64,000 bases of DNA from Paracoccaceae bacterium (GCA_020425085.1 JAGQRW010000005.1:1-64000); one strand, 5' to 3'; counted from the stretch's first letter, positions 8,016 through 16,930 are shown. The notes: generated by a model not told the origin, from the letters alone. Program-made: numbers and translations.

Positions 8016-8154
8016 GCTGTTGCTTTCACCATTTCAACGCACCGGCTGGTGCCGAATATCAGTTTGAACGAGGCAGGCTGAAATTACCAGCACGATCAAA
8101 TTCACAAGTCTGGCATAACCGCGCCTGGCAGGATGCAAACCAAAGGCTGCGGAT

Positions 8155-9375
8155 CTAGCTGAACAACTCGTGGCAAAGTTCCAGCGCGTCGACCAGTGCG
8201 TCAACCTCATCCCTGGTGTTGTATAACCCGAATGAGGCACGGCAGGTGGCCGTTACCCCAAGGTGCTGCATCAGCGGCTGGGCGCAGTGGTGCCCTGCCC
8301 TGACGGCGATGCCGCGTTTGTCGACCACGGTGGAAATGTCGTGCGGGTGTGCCGCACCTTCCAGCGTAAAGGAAAAGATCGCGCCCTTGGTTTTGGAATT
8401 TCCCTGTATGTTCAGCCAGTTCAGCCCGGAAAACCGCTGTTGCGCATAGTCGCGCAGATCGCGTTCATGGGCGGCGATGTTGTCCATCCCCAACCCGGTC
8501 AGATAGTCCAGCGCCACGCCAAGGCCGATCATCTGCACGATGCCGGGGGTGCCTGCCTCAAACTTGTGGGGGGCGTCGTTATAGGTGATGAGGTCGCGGC
8601 CGACATCGCGGATCATGTCGCCGCCGCCCATGAACGGGCGCATCTCGGCCAGGCGTTCGCGCCGGACATAGAGCGCGCCCGACGCCGACGGGCCATAGAG
8701 TTTATGCCCGGTGATGATGTAGAAATCGCAACCGATATCCTGCACGTCCACCGGCGAATGGACCGCCGCCTGGGATCCATCGACCAGCACCGGCACGCCC
8801 TGTTGCCGCGCCGCGGTGGCAATGGTTTTCACATCGACCACGGTTCCCAGCACATTCGACATCTGGGTGATGGCGATCAGTCTGGTTTTCGGCGTGATGG
8901 CGGCGATCACCGCCTCGGGGTCAAGATCGCCGTTTGCGTCGGTTTCCACCCATTTCAGCACCACCCCCTGGCGTTCGCGCAGGAAATGCCAGGGCACGAT
9001 ATTGGCGTGGTGTTCCATGACGCTGAGGATGATCTCATCACCCGCCCTGAGGTTGGGCGCACCCCAGGCATAGGAAACCGTGTTGATGCCTTCGGTGGCA
9101 CCGGTGTTGAACAGGATCTCATCCTCATGCGCGGCGTTGAGGAACCGCTGGATGGTGCCGCGCACCGCCTCATATTTGTCGGTGGCAAGGTTTGACAGGA
9201 AATGCAGGCCGCGATGCACATTGGCGTATTCCTCGGCATAACCGCGGGTGACGGCATCTATCACCACCTGCGGTTTTTGTGCCGAGGCACCGTTGTCCAG
9301 ATAGACCAGCGGCTTGCCATTTACCTGGCGCGACAGGATGGGAAAATCGCTGCGGATGGTTGTGACATCATACAT
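8155..9375 (-). CDS. sufS: SufS cysteine desulfurase
   Basis: SufS is the PLP-dependent group II cysteine desulfurase that takes sulfur from cysteine and passes it as persulfide to the SufBCD scaffold. The product has 406 residues. PLP-binding Lys225 is in the motif ITGHKLYGPSASG, and the catalytic Cys364 is in RAGHHCAQPLMQHLG. The C-terminal RASFGLYNTRDEVD is typical. The ATG at 9375 follows AAGGAG at nine bases; the upstream in-frame ATG at 9396 lies before this site. The stop of the preceding Yip1-like gene is four bases away, so it is translated from the same operon message. No sufE or sufU follows in the window, so the sulfur acceptor must be encoded elsewhere or be replaced. Confidence 0.96.
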   Translation of the reverse strand: MYDVTTIRSDFPILSRQVNGKPLVYLDNGASAQKPQVVIDAVTRGYAEEYANVHRGLHFLSNLATDKYEAVRGTIQRFLNAAHEDEILFNTGATEGINTVSYAWGAPNLRAGDEIILSVMEHHANIVPWHFLRERQGVVLKWVETDANGDLDPEAVIAAITPKTRLIAITQMSNVLGTVVDVKTIATAARQQGVPVLVDGSQAAVHSPVDVQDIGCDFYIITGHKLYGPSASGALYVRRERLAEMRPFMGGGDMIRDVGRDLITYNDAPHKFEAGTPGIVQMIGLGVALDYLTGLGMDNIAAHERDLRDYAQQRFSGLNWLNIQGNSKTKGAIFSFTLEGAAHPHDISTVVDKRGIAVRAGHHCAQPLMQHLGVTATCRASFGLYNTRDEVDALVDALELCHELFS

Positions 9376-9379
9376 GGTC

Positions 9380-9961
9380 TTACACTCCTTCAACATTCAC
9401 GCCGAGCGTCAGCAAGATCATCATCAGCACCAGCGACAGGCCGAACGAGGTGGCCAACACCCCGGCAAGCACCTTCATCAGCGATCGAAAGCCATGCAGG
9501 CCAGCGATGAAATTGACCAAAACCCAGAGGAAATAGATATAGGCCGCAAGGTTGAGCACCAGCGCAAGCCCCGGCACCAGCAGCGTCAGCGGCACGATGA
9601 TCACCTGTACCAGCAGCATATAGAATTGCAGCCAGGCGATCAGGATCAGCGACTGATCAAACGATCCCCGGCCACCCATCATCCGCCCGACCATTTGCAC
9701 CATGATCACCGTCAGCATCATGGTCATGAACTGGATCACCGCAAACAGCAACGGATTGCGCAGCATCAGATGGCCAAGGGGATCAGCCTCGCCGCTGGCA
9801 AGAAAGGCGACAAGCGCGCTGAACAATACGCTGAGGCTGGCGACCACCACCGCCAGTTGCAACAATTCGCCGCGTGTCAGACGAACCTCCAGCAGGGCAG
9901 CCGCCGCGATCCTCGGGTCGCGCAGGGTCAGCCTCGCCAATGCGATCAGTTGCTGCATCAT
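9380..9961 (-). CDS. Yip1-family membrane protein in the suf operon
   Basis: This protein of about 193 residues has four or five hydrophobic segments, starting around LLQLAVVVASLSVLFSALVAF and ending with LAGVLATSFGLSLVLMMILLTLG. The layout fits the Yip1 family of small membrane proteins, whose bacterial members have no established function. It begins with ATG-ATG preceded by AGGAAG; the first ATG (9961) is used here. It is the second of two consecutive Yip1-like genes between sufD and sufS and lies four bases from sufS. Its placement inside an Fe-S assembly operon implies co-expression with it; a role in metal or sulfur traffic at the membrane is speculation. Confidence 0.75.
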   Translation of the reverse strand: MMQQLIALARLTLRDPRIAAAALLEVRLTRGELLQLAVVVASLSVLFSALVAFLASGEADPLGHLMLRNPLLFAVIQFMTMMLTVIMVQMVGRMMGGRGSFDQSLILIAWLQFYMLLVQVIIVPLTLLVPGLALVLNLAAYIYFLWVLVNFIAGLHGFRSLMKVLAGVLATSFGLSLVLMMILLTLGVNVEGV

Positions 9962-10014
9962 CTTCCTGTCACCCCTGAATCCCGACCGCTGCGGTATCGC
10001 GGCCAAAGCAGGGT

Positions 10015-10527
10015 TTATTCCTGTTTTTCAGCATGTGCCACCCCGCCAAGCGGTCTTTCATGGTGCCAGAGGCCGATGATCCAGGCGGTCATGAACCAGA
10101 CAAGCAGACCCAGCCCGATCACCACCGAAGGTTGCCCCGGCCCGCCCAGACGGCCAAGAATGACCGAAACCACCACCAGCGGCTGAAACGCGAACAACGT
10201 CCAGATCAGCGCCAGCCGCGCCTGAAACCATCCGCCCTGCCCGCCAAGGGCAAGGGCAACCAGATGGCTGAGTGCTGCCACAGCATAAAGAAACAGCGGC
10301 CCGAACAGCATGGTTGCGATCAGCATTGCCGCCACCCGTGCCTCCAGCGGTTCGACGGCACTGGCTTGGGTTTCCACCAGAAACGGCAGGCGTGTCAAAA
10401 ACGTCACCAGACAGACCAGCGCCAGCAGCGCCAGAAGGTTGCGTTCCTCGGGCCGACGAGCCAGCCGGCGCGCCTGCACGCGCGCCGGTCGGTAATGGGT
10501 TTCCAGCATATCAGCCAAAAGCGACAT
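10015..10527 (-). CDS. Yip1-like membrane protein in the suf operon
   Basis: This protein of 170 residues has a basic N-terminus (residues 1-28) and four hydrophobic segments (LLALLALVCLVTFLTRLPF, MLIATMLFGPLFLYAVAALS, LIWTLFAFQPLVVVSVILG and VVIGLGLLVWFMTAWIIGLW). It resembles the following gene product in layout and is best described as Yip1-like. Its ATG overlaps the stop codon of sufD by one base (TGATG), which indicates translational coupling to SufD. The pair of Yip1-like genes probably forms a heteromeric membrane complex or arose by old duplication, but I cannot show sequence identity by eye. The function is unknown. Confidence 0.72.
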   Translation of the reverse strand: MSLLADMLETHYRPARVQARRLARRPEERNLLALLALVCLVTFLTRLPFLVETQASAVEPLEARVAAMLIATMLFGPLFLYAVAALSHLVALALGGQGGWFQARLALIWTLFAFQPLVVVSVILGRLGGPGQPSVVIGLGLLVWFMTAWIIGLWHHERPLGGVAHAEKQE

Positions 10528-11828
10528 CAGGCGTGGTGTCGCTCGACCCAGCGTTCCAGCCGATCGCGGATATCGTCGCGCAACGGATCCGCCTCGATCT
10601 CCTCCAGGGCAGCGGCAAGAAACGAAAGCACCAGCATGTTCTGCGCCAGGGCGCGTGGAATACCGCGCGACATCAGGTAAAACAGCGCGTTTTCGTCAAT
10701 CGCCCCGACGGTGGAACCGTGCGAACAGGCGACATCATCGGCATAGATTTCAAGTTCGGGCTTGGCCAGAAACTGGCTGTCATCATCCAGCAGCAATCCC
10801 TGACTTATCTGATAGCCATCGGTTTTTTGCGCCCCGGCCTTGACCAGGATCTTGCCCTGAAACACCCCGGTCGCGCCGTTACGCAAGACCTTCTTGAACA
10901 CCTGACGACTTTCACAGTTAATCGCGTCATGGGTGATGAAAACTGTGTCGTCCTGATGAAACACGCCATCCCCGACCGAGGCGCCGGCAACCGTGGCATG
11001 GGCATCATCGCCCAAAAGCTCGATCACGCATTCATTGCGCGTAAGCGCCCCGTTCACCGTCAGCGTAAAGGATTTGAAGGTGCTTTCCGTCCCCAATCGC
11101 GCGAATATATGGGTTGTCGCGCGGCGTTCATGATCACGCCCCTGGGCGCGGACATGGTGAAAGGCACCGCCATCGGCCACATCCACCTCAAGAACGGTGT
11201 TGATCCTTGCCGCTGCCGGGCCGTTTTCCAGCAACGTCACATCGCCGCCGATTTCAACCTTGATGAGATTGTGCAGCCAGGCATCGCTGTGGGCGTTTTT
11301 GCGCTTGTAGTGCAGCGATACCGGGCGCGCCACCTTGCCGGTCACCCGGATCACCACCCCTTCGGCGGCAATGGCGGTGTTGAGGGTGGCAAACGGGCGG
11401 TCAACCGGCGACTGACCGCGTTGCACCAGCACGCCATAAAGATCCCTGGCCCAGTGAATGTCCCGTGCCCCGGCCTCGGCCAGGGTTTCGATTTCCAGGT
11501 TTTCCTCAACCAGCGGGTCGGACTGTTCGGCGTCAAACACCCCGTCAACGAATACCAGCCGCAAGCGGTCGATATCGGTGAACATCGGTTTTTCGTCTGT
11601 GACCAGCAGCTTGGCCGGAATGCTGTCCCGGCTGGCCAGATCATCCGGGCGGGTGAATTTCCAGTATTCATCGCGCCTGCCCGGCATTCCCTGGGCATGC
11701 AGCCGCATCAGTGCCGTCTGGCGAATCTCGCTGATCCACTTGCCGCCCCTGGGCAGATCGGCAATGCCTACCCGCGCCACGGCATCGGCGGTCTTGGCCT
11801 CGAACAATGCTTTTCTTGCCAGTGCCAT
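10527..11828 (-). CDS. sufD: Fe-S assembly protein SufD
   Basis: SufD partners SufB in the SufBC2D scaffold complex in the cytoplasm, where nascent clusters are built. The product has 433 residues. The N-terminal helical part (to about residue 120) includes PGRRDEYWKFTRPDDL, and the C-terminal beta-helix core ends with YADDVACSHGSTVGAIDENALFYLMSRGIPRALAQNML, the strongly conserved SufB/SufD end that contains the key histidine and the SRGI motif. The start codon overlaps the sufC stop by one base (TAATG), and the stop overlaps the next start, so sufC, sufD and the Yip1-like gene are tightly coupled. Confidence 0.95.
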   Translation of the reverse strand: MALARKALFEAKTADAVARVGIADLPRGGKWISEIRQTALMRLHAQGMPGRRDEYWKFTRPDDLASRDSIPAKLLVTDEKPMFTDIDRLRLVFVDGVFDAEQSDPLVEENLEIETLAEAGARDIHWARDLYGVLVQRGQSPVDRPFATLNTAIAAEGVVIRVTGKVARPVSLHYKRKNAHSDAWLHNLIKVEIGGDVTLLENGPAAARINTVLEVDVADGGAFHHVRAQGRDHERRATTHIFARLGTESTFKSFTLTVNGALTRNECVIELLGDDAHATVAGASVGDGVFHQDDTVFITHDAINCESRQVFKKVLRNGATGVFQGKILVKAGAQKTDGYQISQGLLLDDDSQFLAKPELEIYADDVACSHGSTVGAIDENALFYLMSRGIPRALAQNMLVLSFLAAALEEIEADPLRDDIRDRLERWVERHHA

Positions 11829-12583
11829 TACGCCACCTCGGCCAGCAGATCGGCGTAACCGTTGTTTTCAACCTCCAGCGCCAGATCCGGGCCACCGGAT
11901 TTGATGATGCGCCCGTCGGCCATGATATGCACCACGTCGGGTTTGATATGATCCAGCAACCGCTGGTAATGGGTGATCACCAGGAACGAGCGTTTGCCAT
12001 CCCGAAGCGCGTTCACCCCTTCGGAGACCAGTTTCATCGCATCGACATCAAGACCGCTGTCGGTTTCGTCAAGGATGCACATTTTCGGCTCCAGCATGGC
12101 CATTTGCAGGATCTCGTTGCGCTTTTTCTCACCGCCGGAAAATCCGACATTGACCGGGCGCTTCAGCATCTCGGCGTCGATCTTCAGGCTTGCGGCCTTG
12201 GCGCGGATCAGTTTCAGAAACTCACCCGATGAAAGTTCCTTCTCGCCGCGCGCCTTGCGTTGCGAATTCACCGCGGTTCTGAGGAACGTCATGTTGCCGA
12301 CGCCGGGAATTTCCACCGGGTACTGGAACGCCAGAAACAGGCCGATGGCGGCGCGTTCATCCGGGTCCATGTCCAGAAGGTTGGTGCCGTCAAGATGGGC
12401 CGATCCGCCTGTTACCTGATAGCCGTTCTTGCCCGACAGCACATAGGACATGGTGGATTTCCCCGACCCGTTCGGCCCCATGATCGCGTGCACTTCGCCA
12501 TCCGGCACCGTCAGCGTGATGCCCTTCAGGATTTCTTTGTCTTCAACTTCCAGCTTGACGTGGAGATTTTCGATTTTCAGCAT
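11828..12583 (-). CDS. sufC: Fe-S assembly ATPase SufC
   Basis: SufC is the soluble ABC-type ATPase that drives conformational change in the SufBCD complex. The 251-residue protein has the Walker A motif GPNGSGKST near residue 36, a Q-loop, the family-specific signature FSGGEKKRNEILQMA, the Walker B MCILDETDSGLDVDAM and a switch histidine in VITHYQ. It has no transmembrane part. AAGGA precedes the ATG. It overlaps sufD by one base and follows the DUF486 gene after 30 bases. Confidence 0.97.
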   Translation of the reverse strand: MLKIENLHVKLEVEDKEILKGITLTVPDGEVHAIMGPNGSGKSTMSYVLSGKNGYQVTGGSAHLDGTNLLDMDPDERAAIGLFLAFQYPVEIPGVGNMTFLRTAVNSQRKARGEKELSSGEFLKLIRAKAASLKIDAEMLKRPVNVGFSGGEKKRNEILQMAMLEPKMCILDETDSGLDVDAMKLVSEGVNALRDGKRSFLVITHYQRLLDHIKPDVVHIMADGRIIKSGGPDLALEVENNGYADLLAEVA

Positions 12584-12613
12584 TTTTTCGTCCTTTGCGC
12601 GTTCAATTTCTGT

Positions 12614-12961
12614 TCAGCCGCGAAACACCAGAGCCGCCCCGAGGGCGATCAGGCCAAATCCGGCCAAGGTGGTCAGCGTCAGGTTTTCCTTGAGGTAAAG
12701 CACTGAAAATCCTGCAAAAACGGTCAGTGTGATTACCTCTTGAATGGTTTTCAGTTGGGCGGTGGTATAGACCTCGCTGCCGATCCGATTGGCCGGAACC
12801 GCCAGCATATATTCGAACAATGCGATGCTCCAACTGATCAGGATGACCGCGATCAATGGCACGGATTTGAATTTCAGATGACCATACCAGGCGAATGTCA
12901 TGAAGACGTTCGACAGCATCAGCATCACCACCGGGCTGATATAGGCAAGGGTTGTCGGCAT
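12614..12961 (-). CDS. DUF486 small membrane protein (DMT-like)
   Basis: This 115-residue protein has four hydrophobic segments and the DUF486 signature residues NVFMTFAWYGHLK, SWSIALFEYMLAVPANRIG and QLKTIQEVITL, a family related to small drug/metabolite transporters. The function is unknown. It lies between sufB and sufC on the same strand with 30-base gaps on both sides, and a DUF486-type gene at this place is, as I recall, common in Rhodobacterales. The ribosome binding site is weak, so it may depend on coupling to sufB. Nothing in the sequence ties it directly to cluster assembly. Confidence 0.88.
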   Translation of the reverse strand: MPTTLAYISPVVMLMLSNVFMTFAWYGHLKFKSVPLIAVILISWSIALFEYMLAVPANRIGSEVYTTAQLKTIQEVITLTVFAGFSVLYLKENLTLTTLAGFGLIALGAALVFRG

Positions 12962-12991
12962 GGGTTTTGGTCTTTGTCATTGGTGCGGCCA

Positions 12992-14518
12992 TCAGCCGAC
13001 CGACCCTTCCAGTGAAATCGCCACCAGCGCCTGCGCCTCCATGGCGAATTCCATCGGCAGGGCCTGCAACACCTCCTTGGCGAAACCGTTGACGATCAGC
13101 GCCAGCGCCGCCTCTTCCGGGATGCCGCGCTGGCGGCAGTAGAACAACTGGTCGTCATCCACCTTGGATGTCGTCGCCTCATGTTCGACCCGGCTGGAAT
13201 TGTTCTTGACCTCGATATAAGGCACGGTATGGGCGCCGCACTTGTCGCCGATCAATAGGCTGTCGCACTGGGTATAATTGCGCGAGTTCTTGGCCTTGGG
13301 GTGCATCGACACAAGTCCGCGATAGGTGTTCTGCGCCCTGCCCGCGCTGATCCCCTTGGAAACGATGCGCGACTTGGTGTTCTTGCCCAGATGCACCATC
13401 TTGGTGCCGGTGTCGGCCTGCTGGTAATTGTTGGCGATGGCGATGGAATAAAACTCGCCGGAACTGTCGTCGCCGCGCAGGATGCAGCTTGGATATTTCC
13501 AGGTGACGGCCGAACCGGTTTCCACCTGGGTCCACATCACCTTGGAACGATCGCCCCGGCAATCGGCGCGTTTGGTGACAAAGTTGTAGATGCCGCCCTT
13601 GCCATCCTCGTCGCCGGGATACCAGTTCTGCACGGTGGAATATTTCACCTCGGCATCTTCCAGAATGACCAGTTCCACCACGGCGGCGTGCAGTTGGTTT
13701 TCATCACGCTTGGGCGCTGTGCAACCTTCGAGATAGCTGACATGCGAACCCTTGTCGGCAATGATCAGCGTGCGTTCGAACTGGCCGGTATTTTCGGCGT
13801 TGATGCGGAAATAGGTGCTAAGCTCCATCGGGCAGCGCACACCGGGCGGGATATAGACAAACGAACCGTCGGAAAACACCGCCGAATTCAGCGTGGCATA
13901 AAAGTTGTCTGATTGCGGCACGACCGAGCCGAGGTATTTCTTCACCAGTTCCGGATGTTCACGGATGGCTTCGGAAATCGGGCAGAAGATCACGCCGGCC
14001 TTGGCCAGTTCCTTCTTGAAGGTGGTGCCGACGGAAACGCTGTCGAAAACCGCGTCAACCGCGACGTTGCGTGCTTCGGCGGGCACACCATCGGCCCCCT
14101 CGACGCCGGCTAGGATCATCTGTTCCTTGAGCGGAATACCAAGTTTCGCATAGGTTTTCAGCAATTCGGGGTCAACATCATCCAGCGATTTCGGCTTGAT
14201 GTTCATGCTTTTGGGCTTGGCGTAATAGTAGATATCCTGAAAGTCGATTTCGGGATAATTGACCATGGCCCAGTCGGGTTCTTCCATCTGCTGCCAGCGC
14301 CGGAACGCCGCCAGACGCCATTCGGTCATCCATTCGGGTTCTTCGTTCTTGGCCGAAATCAACCGCACGATATCCTCATTGACGCCAAGCGGCGCGAAAT
14401 CCATCTCGATATCGGTGGAAAAGCCGTATTTGTACTTTTCGCCGACCGATTGCACCGCATCCACGGTATCCTGATCGACGCCTTCCTTGACCTGAACCTT
14501 GTCTGCACTCTCAGTCAT
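12992..14518 (-). CDS. sufB: Fe-S assembly scaffold SufB
   Basis: SufB is the core scaffold of the SufBC2D complex. The 508-residue product carries the conserved blocks [56 protein letters not shown] and, near the end, the stretch [22 protein letters not shown], containing the histidine and glutamate positions used for cluster assembly. The ATG at 14518 has AAGGAT at the right spacing. It is transcribed in the order iscR, iscS, sufB and is separated from iscS by 55 bases. The protein is cytoplasmic. Confidence 0.97.
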   Translation of the reverse strand: MTESADKVQVKEGVDQDTVDAVQSVGEKYKYGFSTDIEMDFAPLGVNEDIVRLISAKNEEPEWMTEWRLAAFRRWQQMEEPDWAMVNYPEIDFQDIYYYAKPKSMNIKPKSLDDVDPELLKTYAKLGIPLKEQMILAGVEGADGVPAEARNVAVDAVFDSVSVGTTFKKELAKAGVIFCPISEAIREHPELVKKYLGSVVPQSDNFYATLNSAVFSDGSFVYIPPGVRCPMELSTYFRINAENTGQFERTLIIADKGSHVSYLEGCTAPKRDENQLHAAVVELVILEDAEVKYSTVQNWYPGDEDGKGGIYNFVTKRADCRGDRSKVMWTQVETGSAVTWKYPSCILRGDDSSGEFYSIAIANNYQQADTGTKMVHLGKNTKSRIVSKGISAGRAQNTYRGLVSMHPKAKNSRNYTQCDSLLIGDKCGAHTVPYIEVKNNSSRVEHEATTSKVDDDQLFYCRQRGIPEEAALALIVNGFAKEVLQALPMEFAMEAQALVAISLEGSVG

Positions 14519-14573
14519 CGTTTTATCCTTGGTTTCCTGCCGCTGTAACCGGCAGGTCGTTCAAATTTCCGCC

Positions 14574-15617
14574 TCAGGCGGCGCGTTGGGTGTACCGCTG
14601 ATAGTGTTGCAGCCAGCTATCGGCGAAACGCATCAGCTGGTCTTTCGTGGTGTCCGGACCGATTGACACCCGTATGACGCTGGCGGCGGCGATGTCATCC
14701 AGTCCCATCGCCTTCAGCACCTGGCTGGATTTCACCTTGCCGCTGGAACAGGCGGAACCGGCGGAAATGGCAAAGCCCGCCAGATCCATCTGCATCACCT
14801 GGGTTTCGCCCTTCCAGCCCGGTACCATGATGGCGCTGGTATTGGGCAGACGGTCGGTGCCGGTGCCGATGATATGCGCCAGCGGGGCGTCGATCCTGAT
14901 GCGGTCCTCCAGCATCCGGCGCCGTTCGGCCACCTGTTGCCACAACCCGTCGTTCAGATCGCGCATGGCGGCCCTGGCGGCGGCGGCGAAACCGGCGATG
15001 CCAATGACGTTCTCGGTGCCCGAGCGGCGGCCGCTTTCCTGCCCGCCGCCGCGTATCTGCGCGTTGAGGTCGAGGCCACGGCGAACCGCCAGCGCGCCGA
15101 TGCCTTTCGGCCCACCGATCTTGTGCGCGCTCAGCATCGCCATTTCCACGCCCAGCCAGTTAAACGCCACCGGGATCTTGCCGAATGCCTGCACGCAGTC
15201 GGACAGGAACAATCCCTTGGGCAGGGATTGCAGCACCCCGGTTTCCGAATTTGCCAGTTGCAGCGTGCTGTCGGCGGGATTTTCAACCGTAACCTGCCCA
15301 TGTGCATCGGTGGACAGCACCCCGTCGGTCCAGGCCAGAACACTGTCATGTTCCACCATCGCCGATTGCAGATCGCGGGTTCTGAGCGCCAGCGCCGCCG
15401 CCTCGGTCGCGCCCGAGGTGAATACGATATCCGCCGCCATGGCCCCGAACGCCTCGGCAATATCTTCGCGAGATTTTTCAACCAGCGACTTGACGGCGCG
15501 GCCTTCGGCGTGAACGCTGGACGGATTACCGACCAGATCCATCGCCGCCAGCATCGCCGCCCTTGCCTCGGGGCGAAGCGGCGCGGTCGCGTTCCAGTCA
15601 AGGTAGGTTCTGTTCAT
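14574..15617 (-). CDS. IscS/NifS-type cysteine desulfurase
   Basis: This 347-residue PLP enzyme is a group I (NifS/IscS-like) cysteine desulfurase, distinct from the SufS encoded at the other end of the operon. It starts TYLDWNATAPLRP, has the cofactor histidine and lysine in LSAHKIGGPKGIGAL (Lys166), the RRSGTENV segment and the catalytic Cys290 on the flexible loop SAGSACSSGKV. It is about 50 residues shorter than E. coli IscS, mainly at the C-terminus where IscS contacts IscU; no iscU gene is present. The start overlaps the iscR stop (ATGA), so the two genes are coupled. It may feed SufBCD or thiolation reactions. Confidence 0.92.
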   Translation of the reverse strand: MNRTYLDWNATAPLRPEARAAMLAAMDLVGNPSSVHAEGRAVKSLVEKSREDIAEAFGAMAADIVFTSGATEAAALALRTRDLQSAMVEHDSVLAWTDGVLSTDAHGQVTVENPADSTLQLANSETGVLQSLPKGLFLSDCVQAFGKIPVAFNWLGVEMAMLSAHKIGGPKGIGALAVRRGLDLNAQIRGGGQESGRRSGTENVIGIAGFAAAARAAMRDLNDGLWQQVAERRRMLEDRIRIDAPLAHIIGTGTDRLPNTSAIMVPGWKGETQVMQMDLAGFAISAGSACSSGKVKSSQVLKAMGLDDIAAASVIRVSIGPDTTKDQLMRFADSWLQHYQRYTQRAA

Positions 15618-16075
15618 CCCTCATCCACCATATGCAGGATGTTGGGAACCGCCGGGCATGGGGCCATCTGGTTGTTGATGATGTCCGACAATCGCGCCTG
15701 ATGCAGGAAAACATAGACATGCGCCGACAGGCTTTCCCAGAAACGATTGGTGACCGACTGCGCCCGTGAACCCGACAGCGCACCCGATGCCCCTGCCCCC
15801 TTGGCCAGCGCATCCATGGTTTCATCCACCGCCGTCAGGATTTCCGAGACGCGAATGGCATCCGCCGTGCGGGCCAGACGATAGCCGCCACCGGGTCCGC
15901 GCACGCTTTCGACGATGCCGGCGCGGCGCAGTTTCACGAACAACTGTTCCAGATAGGCCAGCGATATGTCCTGACGCGCCGAAATCTCGCCGAGGGACAC
16001 CAGCCCGGTTTCGCTGCCGGCCGCCAAATCTGCCAGCGCAATCATCGCATATCGACCTTTGGTGCTGAGTTTCAT
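15614..16075 (-). CDS. iscR: Rrf2-family regulator IscR, Rhodobacter type
   Basis: This 153-residue transcription factor begins with the Rrf2 winged helix (MKLSTKGRYAMIALADLA), followed by the recognition region DISLAYLEQLFVKLRRAGIVESVRGPGGGYRL. E. coli IscR binds a 2Fe-2S cluster through three cysteines after the sequence AVDES; here the equivalent region TAVDETMDALAKGAGASG has none, and the only cysteine is Cys140 near the C-terminus. Rhodobacter sphaeroides IscR has been reported as a new type with a single cysteine that still senses Fe-S status, so this fits the order. ATG 16075 is chosen because the family starts with MKLSTKGRY. It is the first gene of the suf operon and probably represses it through the palindrome in its own promoter. 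Confidence 0.93.
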   Translation of the reverse strand: MKLSTKGRYAMIALADLAAGSETGLVSLGEISARQDISLAYLEQLFVKLRRAGIVESVRGPGGGYRLARTADAIRVSEILTAVDETMDALAKGAGASGALSGSRAQSVTNRFWESLSAHVYVFLHQARLSDIINNQMAPCPAVPNILHMVDEG

Positions 16076-16159
16076 GGCGTTTCCACATGACGGAGAGTTG
16101 ACGCAAGGCCTTGTAGCCCTTAACTCCCTGATGATCCCGCGGGCCAATCCCGCAGAATT

Positions 16160-16195
16160 TAGAATTGTTCTAGGTTATCCGAGAGATTTCGTCAA
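16160..16195 (-). promoter_or_regulatory. iscR-suf operon promoter with palindromic operator
   Basis: Reading on the minus strand, TTGACG (16195-16190), a 17-base spacer and TAGAAC (16172-16167) form a good sigma-70 promoter. The -10 box lies inside the inverted repeat TAGAA-N3-TTCTA (16160-16172). Such an overlap is expected for repression. The palindrome differs from E. coli IscR sites and may be the iron-responsive IscR site known in Rhodobacterales; I could not confirm its consensus. Confidence 0.7.
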
Positions 16196-16246
16196 GTATT
16201 TGATCGAACCTCTGGGCGACCTTTATATCCGGAGCTCTTGAACCCT

Positions 16247-16900
16247 ATGCCCGAAGTAATTTTCCCCGGCCCGGATGGGCGGCTTGAGGGCCGTTACCAC
16301 CCGCAAAAAGCCAAGGATGCGCCTATTGGTATTATCCTGCACCCGCATCCGCAGTTCGGCGGCACCATGAACAACAAGGTGGTCTACAACCTCCATTATG
16401 CGTTCTACAAGATGGGCTTCACAGTGCTGCGTTTCAACTTTCGGGGCGTCGGAAGGTCGCAGGGCGAGTATGATCAGGGAATCGGTGAATTGTCCGATGC
16501 CGCCGCGGCGCTGGACTATTTGCAGGCGCTCAACCCCAATGCCAAGCATTGCTGGGTGGCGGGGTTTTCGTTCGGTTCCTGGATCGGCATGCAGCTTTTG
16601 ATGCGCCGGCCCGAGATCTCGGGATTTGTTTCGGTGGCGCCGAACGCCAACATGTACGATTTCAGCTTTCTTGCCCCCTGCCCTTCATCTGGCCTGATCA
16701 TCAACGGCAGCGCCGATCGGGTAGTGCCGCCGGTCGATGTCGAGGGGCTGGTGGAAAAGCTGCATGAACAAAAGGGCATCACCGTCACCCATGAGGTGAT
16801 CGAGGGGGCCGGGCATTTCTTTGAGGAACCGCACATGGACCCGATGATTGCCACGGTCGACAGTTATGTGCGCCGCCGCCTGACCGAGACTTCGCGCTAG
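16247..16900 (+). CDS. Alpha/beta hydrolase (dienelactone hydrolase-like)
   Basis: This protein of 217 residues has the alpha/beta hydrolase fold: the early ILHPHPQFGGTM with the oxyanion-side motif, FNFRGVGRSQGEYD, the nucleophile elbow GFSFGSW with the serine, the acid in NGSADRVVPP and the histidine in GAGHFFEEP. The family (often called alpha/beta hydrolase of the YitV/CocE-lite type) is soluble, with no signal peptide. No substrate can be assigned. It is divergent from iscR, and its upstream region includes the iscR operator. The ATG at 16247 is chosen; a TTG at 16238 is closer to the GGAG at 16231 and is an alternative. Confidence 0.85.
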   Translation: MPEVIFPGPDGRLEGRYHPQKAKDAPIGIILHPHPQFGGTMNNKVVYNLHYAFYKMGFTVLRFNFRGVGRSQGEYDQGIGELSDAAAALDYLQALNPNAKHCWVAGFSFGSWIGMQLLMRRPEISGFVSVAPNANMYDFSFLAPCPSSGLIINGSADRVVPPVDVEGLVEKLHEQKGITVTHEVIEGAGHFFEEPHMDPMIATVDSYVRRRLTETSR

Positions 16901-16930
16901 CCACGGTCAGACGCAAATTCGGGCTGAGGT

